From positions 8,680,001-8,744,000 of the forward strand of contig JAKZAN010000005.1 in assembly GCA_023053545.1 (NCBI GenBank): 64,000 bases of DNA, written 5' to 3'. The notes beneath the pieces were generated by a model. That model had not been told where the DNA came from. It made no database searches and saw nothing but the letters and a program-made list of their open reading frames with translations. This DNA comes from Lepidurus packardi (Eukaryota; Arthropoda; Branchiopoda; Notostraca; Triopsidae). Below are positions 46,617 through 59,058 of the stretch, piece by piece. A program made the translations under genes and the position numbers. Numbering within the stretch: the stretch's first letter is position 1; the number at the start of each line of letters is the position of its first letter.

Positions 46617-46804
46617 GTTCAAGAGTGAGCTTTGTTGACAAGGAAAAATCTGCCTACTCACGAGACGAATTATTTGCTAATTCGAAAGCTAGGTGGCGTT
46701 TATAGTACAACTAAACGTGAGGCGACGGAATTATTCGTCGAATGTTTTCGTTTCCGGTTCGAATTGGAGGGAAAGAAAAGAAGTGCCCCGTTTGCTTGTA
46801 AAAA

Positions 46805-46855
46805 GTGACTGTTTTATCCCTTTGTGACTGTTTTATCCCTTTGTGACTGTTTTGC
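46805..46855. repeat. 19-bp tandem repeat, 2.7 units
   Basis: GTGACTGTTTTATCCCTTT at 46805 and 46824, then a partial third GTGACTGTTTT at 46843. It lies about 190 bp upstream of the PSMA2 start. Confidence 0.8.
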
Positions 46856-49800
46856 GCGATACTTTGGTAAAAATTAAAATAATTTTTGTTCAATTTGTTT
46901 ATTATTTCTGTGAAAAATTATCGAATTATTTTCGTTTACAACATATCTAAAGGGTCCTCTAAATCTCAGAAGGGTGAAGTTACTTCAAGGTTGCCAGAAC
47001 GTAAAAGTTAGGTGAAGTGGTCTATTACGAAAGTCCATTTATTTGGATCCAAGGAAGAAGTATGTAGTTCAGATTAGCAATTTTGACCCTTGCTTTACTC
47101 TTTTTAGCTTTTCCCAAAGAGTCTGTCACGAAAGTGTTATGAGGTCTCCGCCTTTCCCTTGTTCCCAACAAGGGGAAAACCAATAATCCTCACCAACAGT
47201 CCCAATTGCTCTGTTTTATACCCATATCTTCCCCTCTTCTTCCCCATTTATCCCTCAAAGTGGTCGAATCTTGATTGCCACGACTCATCCTATCATCTAA
47301 CCTCGATGTCCCAGTATTTTCGAAGAATGCGATGTACCAACACTTCTTCCAACGAAATCAAAATTAACTTCGAACTAGTCCTCCTTAAATTTGTATCTCT
47401 TACACCGCAGCCTTTTTCATTTGTAGAATACAGTCTCGGATGCGTAGGAACTCTTCTAAAAAGACAAGATAAAGCATTCGTGACCACACGAAAAGATACA
47501 CAGCCCCTTACTTTCTGGAAGAGCCCACGGAGAAAGCGGAAATGAGCCAAACCGAAGAAAAGACGTCGCTTTTTGGCTTCCTGATCCTCAGAAAGATTAT
47601 CGATGAATCTCTCCCTGCGTTGACTTTGTTTACCGTTTTCGCCTTTATGATATTTGTATCTCTTGATTGTACAGGACAGGAAGCACTCCTTTCTTTTTTA
47701 CGAGAGTCCAGTGCGTACTCCCCTGATTCTCTCGGAAAGATTCCTTTGCTTGATGCTGCTTCCGTGTATTTTTCTCTCGTGCGCTCTCTCTATCTCTCTT
47801 TCACAAAGGTACTTCACTTTTGTGTGTCGGCATGATACAAGCTATGTTCCTGCCGGTGAGGAAGAGAAAAACCCGTTTCTTAAAGCTTTTTCCATTTCCT
47901 TTGGAGATTATGAGGGCACCACTATTGGAAAACGCTGAGTGAAAACTCGGAACGACTTGAACTCATTATGGCTCATTTGCCTAATCTCGCCTGCACAACA
48001 CCATATCAGCACACGGAAATGTTCGCAGTCCTTGGTCATTAACACCCTCAACTATGTGCACAGAGGTAACAAAAAGCTTACCACTTTTTTAAATCCAAAT
48101 TTTTTTTCTCAGCTAGATTTCTCTCCCAAAAGATTTAAATTCATGCAAATGAAGGTCTCGTCTCCTTCACACTCGCCTAAAGCCGGGTTTGAAGGCAAGC
48201 AAAGCTTTCCACAGCTGAGACTCCCAACTTCCGAGCAACTAATTAACAATTCATGGCAGCAATAAGCGCGTATTGATTCCTAAGATTTCCAAAGTAAACA
48301 ATATGCCCTTTTCGTGCTCCTTAGAACGCATGTCAATCAGTCATTTACTCCTATTCCGGATTTTGACCCTGAAACGAAACCAAAATCTTACGTCAGGCCA
48401 TCAACGAAGCCACTAGGGCCTCTTTTCGGTTTGTTTTCCTCGTCTTGGTCCCTTTTAGGGTTGAGATGATTACCCAGGGACGAGGTTTTGTTGTTTTATT
48501 GGCCCTTGATCACACCATCACCACACAGTTCCTTTTTTATTTTTATTTACGACTCAGGCCATTGCTATACTGCTATACTTCTCGTTAAGACGCAAAAGGG
48601 AAAGGAAGGCTAAGTGATCCTATGATCACCATCATAATCACTGCGTGAAATTCCCCTTGATTAAGCCATACACTCGTTATTTTCTCGCTATGTTCTAGCT
48701 CCAATATCTATTCCGTATTTACGCTTTCCGAGTCTTATATGCACCTGATTCAATCTTCTCGTCCGCTCTTTCCACGTCCAGGACGTTGTCATCAACAAGG
48801 CTTAATGACGACGGTTCACTGTACACGACTTGATTGTATTGGCCAGACCAATTCTAGGTAAGCTGGGGTATTATTTTAGACCTTTTTCTAGCCTTCCCTC
48901 TGATTCGAATGGTATCTTTCTTATGCAGCTTATGCATTTATACTGATCCTTAGTCTTATATACTTTTAGTCTTACCGATAGTCTTAATAATAATCTGTAC
49001 CTTAATGTTATTGCCAATATAATACTATATGTTGTATTTTTCTTAAATAATAATAGATACGTATATAGAGAGAACTACCTATGTTATAGTTGAAATGAAT
49101 TACGCTACTAAGGTGACCTAATTCGTGGCCTCTTCCCCACTTTCAGATAAAACTATTTCCATCTTGTTTGTGCTAGTTGGGCATTTATTACACTTTTCAA
49201 AATTTCAACAGTTTAGAACCTATTGCTACTTTGACAGGGAAGTATCCAAATTTTGTAACTTTAAAATATTCAGCGAAAAATTTCTGCGTTCAAATGTTTG
49301 GTAGATTTCTTCGTACCTTACTTTTATTTATTGGGAAGATTTTAGCATATCTTATTGTCATGTCTTGTAATTTCCATAATCTCGTAATTTACTAAAGCCA
49401 CTTTTTAGTTCTCTGCCATTTTTTGATCGAAAAACTTCTGAAACAGCTTGGTCCAGCTGTGTTTTGACTACTACCTGGCTGGATGCGCCAAGTGAAAGGC
49501 AACAGGAAAGACTTTGGGTACCGTATTACATTGACTGTTGTTCCAAAAGTCAGTTTATAAATGCGAAAGAGTAGATCGGGTTCATCTCTGTGACGGGAAT
49601 GCGAGTTAAAGGCCAATCCAAGCAAACAAGTTTCCAAAAACTTCCAAGAGGTCTCATCTTCCCTTTGCCTCTTTTCTCCTTTAGTCACCGACAGCTTGCT
49701 GGCCCATAAATAAACAAAGAAAAAAGGTTCGCAAGAAGATATGCCTGAGCATTAGGTATCAAACTACTCATACTACCACCCGGTATCACAAAAAGGTGAT

Positions 49801-51724
49801 CCCCCTTTTGAACATCCCCGAAAATCAAAAGATGCGTCATTCGGGATATTTTCTTTATCCGCAACCCCCCTCAAGTCCCCTTCCCTCATTCTCCCATCAC
49901 TTTATACCATTTTACACAAATCGATTGAATTAGCATATCGCTGATGCATATGCCTGCAGGCTAATGCTCTCCTTTAACAGGGTGTTTACCACCCAACATC
50001 CCCATTACTTGCAATCCCTTTTTTTACTCTTATTGGATGCATTTAAACGTCATCCAACCCATGAGAAGGGCAAAAAGTTTGAAGCTCTACACTTGCGTTC
50101 GTCTGATACTAAAAATAATTTTTTATAGTGTTCCGCGAGCGTGTGTGTCGCATCTTTCCTGTCTTTTTAGTCGTTGTGGGAAGAAATGTCTTGTGAGCAG
50201 TGGCTTTTCGTTGCCAGTTGCGTGTTTTTATTCATTTTTGCCAGCCTATTTTTAAGAGATTCTCTCCTCTCGTCGCGACTCCGCCCCGTTGGAGGTATTT
50301 CTTCGTCTTTACGAGAGAGAAAGAAATAAGGGTTAGGTAAGCGAGCAAAAGAGGTCGTTGAACACTGTCACGCGGGAAGCGCGCCATAATGCGTAAAACT
50401 TTATGAGGTGATTTTTGAAAGTTGGCCAACTTTTATATATATGTATATTTTTTACACGGTTTTAGGTCGCACGTCAAGGGACCATTTAACTCCATGAAGG
50501 CTTGATAGAGCGTGGAAGAATTTTTAGTGGAATTAATAAGCGATCCTTCAGCCCCAACAAGACGTTCTCCCAAACTGTCCTTGTTTATTTTCATTAGGCG
50601 TTTCACGGTTTGGCGATCTCTCTTACACTATTACAGCTCAAGAGAGATGTTAATTGGAACATTGGGAACTTTTTTCTTTTTTTTTTTTTTTTTTTTCTTA
50701 CGCAGTTGACATTTCTCTGCAAACTGCTGGGAGTTGTTGATGCGCTGGTGTCAGAGGGAGTGTCAAATGGCATTATGATTCTGGATCCCTTAGCTCCGAA
50801 TTAGATATACGGAGGCCATAAATAAGAGTTTACGTCATGGACAGACAATAGCTAGCGCTCAGGGATTGTCGCATGGAAGCTTGTATGAAGGGCATCGAGT
50901 CGACTATCGGAAGTAAAAAGGTTGAGCACGGTAGATCGCCAACTCCTCACTTCCGGAGGAAATGCCATGTGCTTGAACCCAGCCCTTATATGCACCCAAT
51001 CTCTATAGTCTTTCCACTTTTGGCGGTATGGCTAATTTAACCGTGACGGAATCTTCTCAGTGACTCCGTAGATCTATACTTTCGGATTTATTGTGATGTT
51101 CAGTCGAAAGTCTCTCCTTTACACAAACACACCCACCCACTAACACGCGTACTTACGTAAAACAAAATAAAAGTTAAAAGATATATTTAGCGCATAGTGC
51201 GGCTTCTCTGTTTATAGGCCAAGGAAAAGATGAAAATTCTTATGTAGGCTGCGTCAGAGCATAATTTGGTTAGGAAGCTGACGATGCTCGTTAGTGGTCC
51301 ATGTTATCATGAATGGAGAAAATAGGAAATGACAGCATAGTACGGAAAGGCCGGCTAAGGAAAAAACTACGTGTTGTCTTTACTCAATCATCCGTAGAGA
51401 TATCTTCCGAATACACCATTCTCTGGATATTTTGTACAGAAGAATCTTAGATTTTTTACCGGTTTTTCATCTTTTTCTCTGTTTGCATGTCGCTGCTTGA
51501 CTGGCAAATACATTATTAAGCTGTGATAGAATGACGACCTGATCCCCCTCCTTTTCATTCCACTCCAGCTTTTCAGGCCACAAAAGAGCTGAAGAGCAGG
51601 AATATAGGGGTACATTTGTAGGGTCGTGTTGTTGACAAAGATGAACGTCTAGGGTGTAGTCTCCCCTCTTATACCCTCAGGGATCTTCTTTTATAGGGTT
51701 GAAGCTTTCACACAATCCTTCTCG
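46856..51724. other. Gene-free stretch
   Basis: Short frames only, none with family resemblance or splice logic. A long poly-T run lies at about 50671-50697. Nothing else recognised. Confidence 0.35.
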
Positions 51725-52180
51725 ATCGAGTTGACCGTAACAGATATCTTCTAGTGAGGAACAGGAAACTTAGATTGTACTCTTAAACGCCAGGTTTTAC
51801 TCAAACTACATTGTTTACGTTATTTAATAACAATGTGCAGTTTAATAACAGTACAACATAAACATAAACATAATATGGAATCGAGTTGACCGTAACAGAT
51901 ATCTTCTGGTGAGGAACAGAAAATTTAGATTGTACTCTTAAACGCCAGGTTTTACTCAAACTACATTGTTTACGTTATTTAATAACAATGTACAGTTTAA
52001 TAACAGTACAACATAAACATAATATGGAATCGAGTTGAACGTAACAGATATCTTTTGGTGAGGAGCAGAGAACCTAAATTGTATTCTTACATGCGAGGTT
52101 TTACTCAAAACTATATTGTTTACGTTATTTAATAACAATGTATGATACAGCTCAATAACAGTACTACAGAAACAGAATAT
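51725..52180. repeat. Three tandem ~150-bp units
   Basis: Units begin with ATCGAGTTGA at 51725, 51880 and 52029 (periods 155 and 149). Each runs through GTAACAGATATCTT, AGGTTTTACTCAAA, a TTTACGTTATTTAATAACAATG core and AATAACAGTAC to a CATAAACATAATATGG end. Unit 1 has one extra AAACAT; unit 3 is more diverged. The GTTATTTAATAAC core is a perfect 13-base palindrome. Confidence 0.88.
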
Positions 52181-54724
52181 GAAAACACGTTATATACAAT
52201 TCCGACACTGTTTTTTAATATTTCCGTACATCTTAATATTTTTATTTACGTACATATTTGATTATTAGTGACATTTTAAAGGTTGATTTATCTTGAACTT
52301 ATGACTTGGAGCAGCGGGAGAAGTATTTCTAAAGTCAGAGTGATCCTTGAGATCATGTCACAGCTCATTATATCAGTCATCCTTTGCGTTCCCCAACTGA
52401 AAAAGTTGACACGAATAATAAGAATTATTTTCTAGTTCAGCGTTCCCTTTTAAAAACCTCTTTTCTGCGAGAGTTATATATACTTTAAACACAGCGACAC
52501 CTTGTCCAATTCATCTCACCCAAGATCCTCCCTGAGCAAAGTTACAAGGCAAAGCACCTGACTTTGCTAAACGCATTCGTCAGAACAGAATTAGCTCCTT
52601 CGTGGCATACTTGAGCACACGTGGTCCCACAAACTTTGCATGTCTACTCTCAAGTGCTTTTAATCTAAAAGAAAAAGGAAAAAAAGCTATTTCCTTCTTG
52701 ATCCAGGGTTCAAGAAAAAGGCCTCGGGCATTGAAGCGTTTTTCCTTGCCTGTGATTTTTCGCACTCGCCTGTAAGAGGCAAGTTTTCCAAGACACTGCA
52801 ATAATCGATTTACGGTTATAGTAAACAAGAAATGCGTTAAACTTTCGTTGCTTCTGGTAGTATATCTTCCCCCCAGCATCCCCCCCTGTCCCCAGAATGA
52901 GAGTCCAGCAGCTGGTCCCGACCTTCCAGCTGTATCTGGACTGTGGTCTTCCATTAGCTGTTTCGGTTTTTTTACACTTTTAGCGTTTTAAAACTCTTGA
53001 CAAGCACTTTTTGAACGTTCTGGCTTAACCTAAATAAGACGATTTAAAAAAGAAGTAACAAGGTGCAGAAAAATAGTTGGAGGTATTCGTCAGAGCCGGG
53101 AAGAGAAGAGGGGGGTCTTTTATCGCTATGTGGCCTCCCAGTATATATAACCAAGTTGTAGCACCGAAGATATTTGAAGATTGAGTTCCAACAATACCTC
53201 CCAAGGATCCGAAAAGGGGGTGGAACAGCAGCCCTTTTCTGTTTTATTTTTAGCCTCCTTTAACTAACTAAAAACCCATATAGGATGCGGGAACAACCCC
53301 AAGTCGCAGGTGACGTGTGTGTAACATATGTGTTGGTTTTAAGACGCGCAGATTATTATCCGCATTTTTCCATTCTTATTGAAGGGTGAAACGAACATTA
53401 GCTTGTTAAAAAAGGCCTCCTCCTTTCCAGAAATGTGTAGGTTAGACTCTTATTTAAGCAAGTCTCAATATTAAAGATATTATTTATTTAAACAATCAAA
53501 CCGTCATAAAATTGAAGCAATCAAAGTATTACTCTCTTAATTTAGGTCCTGCTAAGTTGGTCAGTCGGAGAATTCTATGTGTTCTATCATTGATTCGTTC
53601 TATATCTGGGATTGAAAGATTTCGCGCCTACGATCATCTGACGTCACGAGGAATACTTACTTTTCTTGGTAACTCTTTAAGACAAGGAATAGCGTGGAAG
53701 GGCTTTGGAATAACACCACAACAGTAAATTTGTCAGTATTTACATTTCACTCTTGATATTTATTGGGTCAGGTTTACCTAAGAACACATTGGTATGGAGT
53801 TTCTGAAGCTCCAGACAAAGACAAAAGATATCCAGACAGGCTATTGGAATTCGTACACCTCTTTAGCCTCCGTATGCTGGAAGAAGCTAACGTCATATCT
53901 CCTTAAGACTTTCTTCTTGCGCTTGGAAATATAGTCCTGCCGTCTTCCCACCAAAAGCGACAGGTCTATTTATGGCTATTTTCACGTGCGGCAAAAAACG
54001 TCTGCGAAAAAACCTTACGCTCCCCCTTTTACGAGAAAGTCTGTCAAGTCTATTAATTTCCTCTTTTTATTTCTGCAGAATAACACAGCACCCGAGTCGT
54101 TTGCTTATTTGTTAAAAGGAAAGTTGCGTCATTAAGCACATTAAATGTAGTTAATAAGAAGCTCATTTTCCCTAGGTGGTCTATACAGTCATGAGCAAAG
54201 ATCACCATCGATAGAAACCCCGGGGACTTGATTATCTTATTACTTTTTAGCCACATGACAGCGAAAGGCAAGGAAAGCAATACCTGGAAAAACGGCGACA
54301 AACAATATACCAGAACGTTTCCGTACTTGTGAACGTGACTGTTGCTTTCCTATCCAATATTAAAGCTACCGAACCACAGTGTAAAGGTTTACCCAGTGTG
54401 ATAGGGTATCATCCAATGTAAAGATTTTGTACCGACTTTCTCAGTCCCAAGAGTAGATTCAGGTAAAAGGGCAGAATATCAAGGGAACATTCGCAAACCT
54501 CCGAGTCCAGTTCAAAAAAGATCACGACGGTTTACAAAAAGCAATACAGGTCGGATCTTAGGTCAGTCCAAAACTCACTAGAGTACGCGAAGAAAAAGCC
54601 GCCAGGCCTTTGTTTTGCGAATGTTTTTATTTCTCTTCTCGAACCCTTTTTCTAGTAGATTAGGAATGCCTACCCGAGGTGGACGATGGGCAAGTCTGCG
54701 AATCCATCCCTCTGGTACATTTCC
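52181..54724. other. Gene-free stretch
   Basis: No gene supported. The longest minus-strand open frame (52580-52954, 124 codons) lacks homology and splice sites. Otherwise nothing recognised. Confidence 0.35.
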
Positions 54725-55115
54725 GTACCCACAGATCTTCTTGAGACCGAGAAAGTGGTGCAGCATGGCACATTTTGATTCGAAATGTCTAATTCTCTGT
54801 GCAATAGAATGGAATTTTATTGTAACAGTAATGTTGGGGGTATAGTAGTCTTTTGTTTAAAAAAAGTTAGTCTTTTTTTAATGTATTTTTGCTTACAATT
54901 TTTTTTAAGTCTTCGAAGTTATGAAAATTTAGATAAATCATATGTCAAAATTTTACATAACTTAGCTGAGTAGGAGTTATTAATAAGATATTGTTGGGAA
55001 AATAATTTTTCGATATCTCTGTTTCTTTTAATTTCTTGTTAAAAGTTTATGAAATTTCATTGAGAAGGGTATGCCATCAGTGCCGTCTTCTGACAAAAAG
55101 TGATCAACTACTTGA
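54725..55115. repeat. Dispersed repeat, copy 2
   Basis: Similar to 1090-1425 in the same orientation (GATCTTCTTGAGACC, CTGTGCAATAGAATGGAATT, GTCTTCTGACAAAAAGTGATC). Homology stops at about 55115. No terminal repeats found. Confidence 0.55.
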
Positions 55116-55117
55116 AG

Positions 55118-55150
55118 TACACATTAACATTGGTACACATTAACATTGGA
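55118..55150. repeat. Short tandem repeat, two units of ~16-17 bp
   Basis: TACACATTAACATTGG occurs twice in a row. Confidence 0.75.
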
Positions 55151-55199
55151 AGCTACCCACGTTATCCTAGTGTGTAAACCTTTATACTGTGTACCGAAA

Positions 55200-56184
55200 G
55201 TTTTAACGAGACGGAATAAACCTAACGGTCACTCTTTTCAAATCCTTGGCGGGAATCAGGCCCGGTTGCTAAATCACCGCTAGGGGCGTTCTAGTTCCCG
55301 CCTCCTAAATCTCATGCGCCGTCCTTTCCTTCGCTGAAGCGTAACAACCCCTCCTTCTCCCATCTCTCTCTCCTTCGCTCTGCTCTTTGAAATTCCGTTG
55401 GCTGGCCGGCTCAGTCGCTTGCGTCTGTCGTCCCGTGGTACAACAACAAACACCAGCGAACCATTGCCCATCTTCTTTTACCGTGGGTGCTCACATATTT
55501 TCCTCATCGAGATTTACGCGTGTCTGTCAAGCTCTTCCTCTACTAATTAGTTAACTCCGCTCTCTTGCTCCACAAACAAGTGACGTGACGTGCTTATTCC
55601 TTCTCTCTGCAATCGAAAAGTCCCCCAAACAGTGAAAATTCCATGGCAGCCATTACTTGCCTTCACCCCTGAAAACGTTCGATTCTCCCCAAAGCGCAAC
55701 CTTTCGCAGTACTGGGGGACGCTGGACCCACAAAAAAGAAAACAAAAACAAACGTTTTTCGCTAGTTTTTCGCCTTGGCCCCTTTTCTCGCTTCTTTTCC
55801 GTCTACCGAAGACAATATAATTGTGCCTCGTGGGGCCATTACCCAACAAGAAGCTGATCAGTTGTCCACAGTGCCAGGGAAACAGGGGGTCTCCCCTTCT
55901 CTCTTTCGACGTGGACTCCCCTCTTATTTCTCCCTTTCACTGCAAAAATCCCATGCTTTTTGCTCTTCGTCATCTCCTCCTCCCCTTCTCCCGGTTTTCC
56001 CTTTGTTGGCTCATAACCCCCCTCACCATTTCGGCTTGGTAAGGAGTCGTATGTGTTTTGTATGAGTGTGTGAATTTACGAGTGACACGCGTTTAAAAGC
56101 CGAGAAGGAACAGCTGCGGTACCCCCCTCTCCACCCGAGTTTGGGAAACTTTCGCCGTGTCGTTGCATCAAAATTTGTCGCAAA
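55200..56184 (+). promoter_or_regulatory. GC- and pyrimidine-rich region upstream of a candidate first exon
   Basis: Distinctly richer in C, CpG and CT runs than the AT-rich surroundings, on the plus strand. It precedes the ATG at 56185, so a promoter plus long 5' UTR is likely. No TATA box was assigned and no 5' splice structure is resolved. Confidence 0.4.
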
Positions 56185-56426
56185 ATGCTGAGTGTGGGCA
56201 ACCCGACCGTGTTCTCCCACTTACCCCGCTTACCAGTGCCTACGCTAGGCACCATTCCCGGCTTAACGGGCCTCCCCGTACCGCTGCCCCTCTCCGCCGC
56301 TCTTCCCTTTACGCACAACGCCGGAAATGGCACCGGAACTGCGTTTACTTCAGTCGCGCTAGCCAATACCTCCACGAGTACTGCCTTGTCTTCATCTCCG
56401 ATTCCCTCAGATCTATACTCTTCCAG
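56185..56426 (+). CDS. Candidate first coding exon, unrecognised protein
   Basis: ATG in a good context (CAAAATG), 80 full codons plus two bases, ending at a good donor (TTCCAG|GTGAAC). The encoded segment is Pro/Leu/Thr/Ser/Ala-rich (LPRLPVPTLGTIPGLTGLP, TSTALSSSPIPSDLYSS), as in N-terminal low-complexity regions of regulatory or RNA-binding proteins. No domain is visible. If real, the next exon lies far downstream or beyond the window, making 56.4-64 kb a long first intron. The open frame could also be a product of local GC richness. Confidence 0.4.
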
Positions 56427-58866
56427 GTGAACACGACTACAGAAAAAATGCTGTGTTTTTTTAACCTAGAAAAACTAAGATTTTCGACACCTCATTTTTT
56501 TTTTTACAAATCCGTGAAGAGAAAGTTTCGATACTGGGTCAGAACCTCTTTCTCCGCGTGAATGCAACTTTCTTGGATGTTAAAAGGGGTTTATGCAACC
56601 GGCGCACGTGCAGACGGTCTTTAACTCCCATTTTAAGTACTCAATGCTCCAAAAGGCCAAATGGCGTTAGAAAAATTTAAATGTATAGTTCTAATTGTTA
56701 TCAATATCGAAATCGTTCTTACATTATGTGATAATAGTCGATATTAGTTAAGGGAGATTAATTTTAAATTCACTCAAAGTTTTAAGTTTAACAGCGAACG
56801 TGTATTATCAATTAAATCGATTACGAAATGATATTTATTAGAATATATACAGTGTATCTATTAAAATTGTCTAAATTATGTCATTAATTATCCTTTAATT
56901 CATTTTTAGTAATTTGTAATATGCATCGGCATGAAAGTAATCTCGAGAAGCGTTTTTTTTCCTTTAATTTGCAATTAATTTTCATAGAAAGTGTACTATA
57001 TGAAGAGTTAGCCTAATTATTCACATTTAATTGTGAACCTACAGTTTTCAGTTCTTCGTATGAAACAAAATAATCATCGGTATTCGGCTTAAGATCGTCT
57101 ACTGTCTAGGGAAAGGAGTCTACCTTCGTTACAAATTAAGGCGAACGTCAATTAACCTAAAAATAGTCACTTTGAAAACGGGAGCAACGCTAAGAGGGTG
57201 AGAAGAGAAGGGAGACAACGAAAAGGCCTATAAGGCAACATCGTTATGAGAGCACATGTGCAGTGAGCAGGTCAAGAAAAACAAAATTGTGTGGAAAAAA
57301 TTTTGATCGCTTACAAAGTTATGGTTGTTGGCACCTCAGAGTCATTCATCATCTTCCGTTCCTAATCCAATTTCTCGTGCTTTTCCTCATTTCCCGCTTC
57401 CCATTCCTTTCGTCCTTATTTGACTCACACTATCTCCAAAATAGTTGTGGCTTACATATTTTTTTTTAATTTTTTAAATACAAAACCCATTTCACAAACA
57501 TATGAAATTACAAAGGTACGAAATTAATACTCATGACAAGACATCTAAGCTTGGCTGCCCATGATATTCTTACCTGTGCTCCCCTCTGTAAATATTTTAT
57601 AAAGTTAAACGTATTTTACATCACCGCGACTCTTTTTAGGACAAATTTTTTAACCTACAACCCCCTACCCCTCCCTTTCCACCAAAAGCAGGAGATATGC
57701 AGTAGTTATGTATCTGGGAAAGGGTCTCTGAGAACCTGTTTTGCTGATAAACTTGAGACAAGGTAGGTTCTGTTTTTGTTTTGTAGCGCGGTTGCGAGTC
57801 TGCAGCTCATGTCTCGGAACAAGTAGGCAACTATTATGTAGCGCTACCTTTTCAAGAAAAGTTGAGAAAAAAAGCGCAGAAGAAACGAGAAGGTCGGTGA
57901 GATGCTCTGTGTGTGCGTCCTCTTTTATTTATGAACTGGCCGCAGTCGAGGGAAATCGAGTCCAATTGTGGCGTGAAAGCGGTTCGTTCAGGACTTCAGG
58001 TTCAGGATCGTTTCGTTTTTTTAAAAAAGTCTGTTATTTTCTTATTTCGTGGTCATACTTTTGACATTTGACGCATACTTTTAACGCTTAACATTTCCGC
58101 GAAACGAGTTACCCTGGCTGAAATTGGGAATTAGCCAGAAAACTGACAGATTATTGGCTGGGATTTAATTTGCGATTGGCTTCGGTTGATCCATTCTGAA
58201 TCAGTTCTTTGGTTCATTCTTCGGCTATCACTACTTAGAAAAAAATAAAGGAATCGAGAATGACGCAATTCAGAGAAAAGTTGGAACGACTTTTCCCCTG
58301 GGTTTGGACGTTTTGACGCAAGGTCTGGACACTGTCGTTTAGTTTATGAGGATAATAGGACAGAGAGAGTTTCGAGGATACAAACTAGACTTGTTTAAAA
58401 GTTTTTACTTGCTGATGCAACTCTGAGCTAGATTATATGTTATTTATGGAAGAGTTTGGGAGTACACCATAAGGCCGTCTACTTAACAACAACTAAATCT
58501 CATCGACGCCAAGAATGAAAAACCTGGATGACTGCATCGTCTGCACTTTACACAACCATGGAATGAAGCCATCCGAAGTTAAGAAAAATAAATAAAAAAT
58601 ATTATTCTTCAACAATGGAAAGCTCGACATGTTTTTATTGGGAAAGAAGACTTCGTTAGGCCTCCACTTGTGACATTTTCAGCCAATTTTCCTACCTTGG
58701 GATTTCGTACACTTTAGTTTACTGTTTTTTTTGCACACACAAATTTGAGACGTGATTAAATTCTACTTAAGAAAGAACGCATCTACAAATACACAACATA
58801 TACAACATACAGACATCTACAAGAACACATATCTACCCATACCTACAAGAACACAACTATACAAAT
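56427..58866. other. Gene-free stretch
   Basis: AT-rich, no coding exon recognised. ACA-rich simple sequence at about 58785-58866. Confidence 0.35.
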
Positions 58867-59058
58867 CTACTTAAAAGAACACATGAAAGAACACTTTCAT
58901 TTGGTCAACAACTGGTTTGAATCACATTATCAAGGTATGTACACCTTTATTTTGGTTTGAATATACGCAATATATACTCATACCAACACAAATCTATACA
59001 TGCATACTTAAAAGAACACATTGAAGAACAACACATTCATTTGGTCAACAACTGGTTG
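58867..59058. repeat. Duplicated 52-bp word
   Basis: TACTTAAAAGAACACAT...CATTTGGTCAACAACTGGTT occurs at 58869-58917 and 59005-59057, about 137 bp apart, within ACA-rich sequence. Confidence 0.7.

Noticed and set aside
47159..48265. Series of plus-strand frames of about 95-130 codons
   Set aside because: No conserved domains, no signal peptide followed by splicing, and no linkage between them.
52580..52954. 124-codon minus-strand open frame beginning MEDHSPDTAGRSG
   Set aside because: No homology, no donor at a useful place and biased low-complexity start; not supported as an exon.
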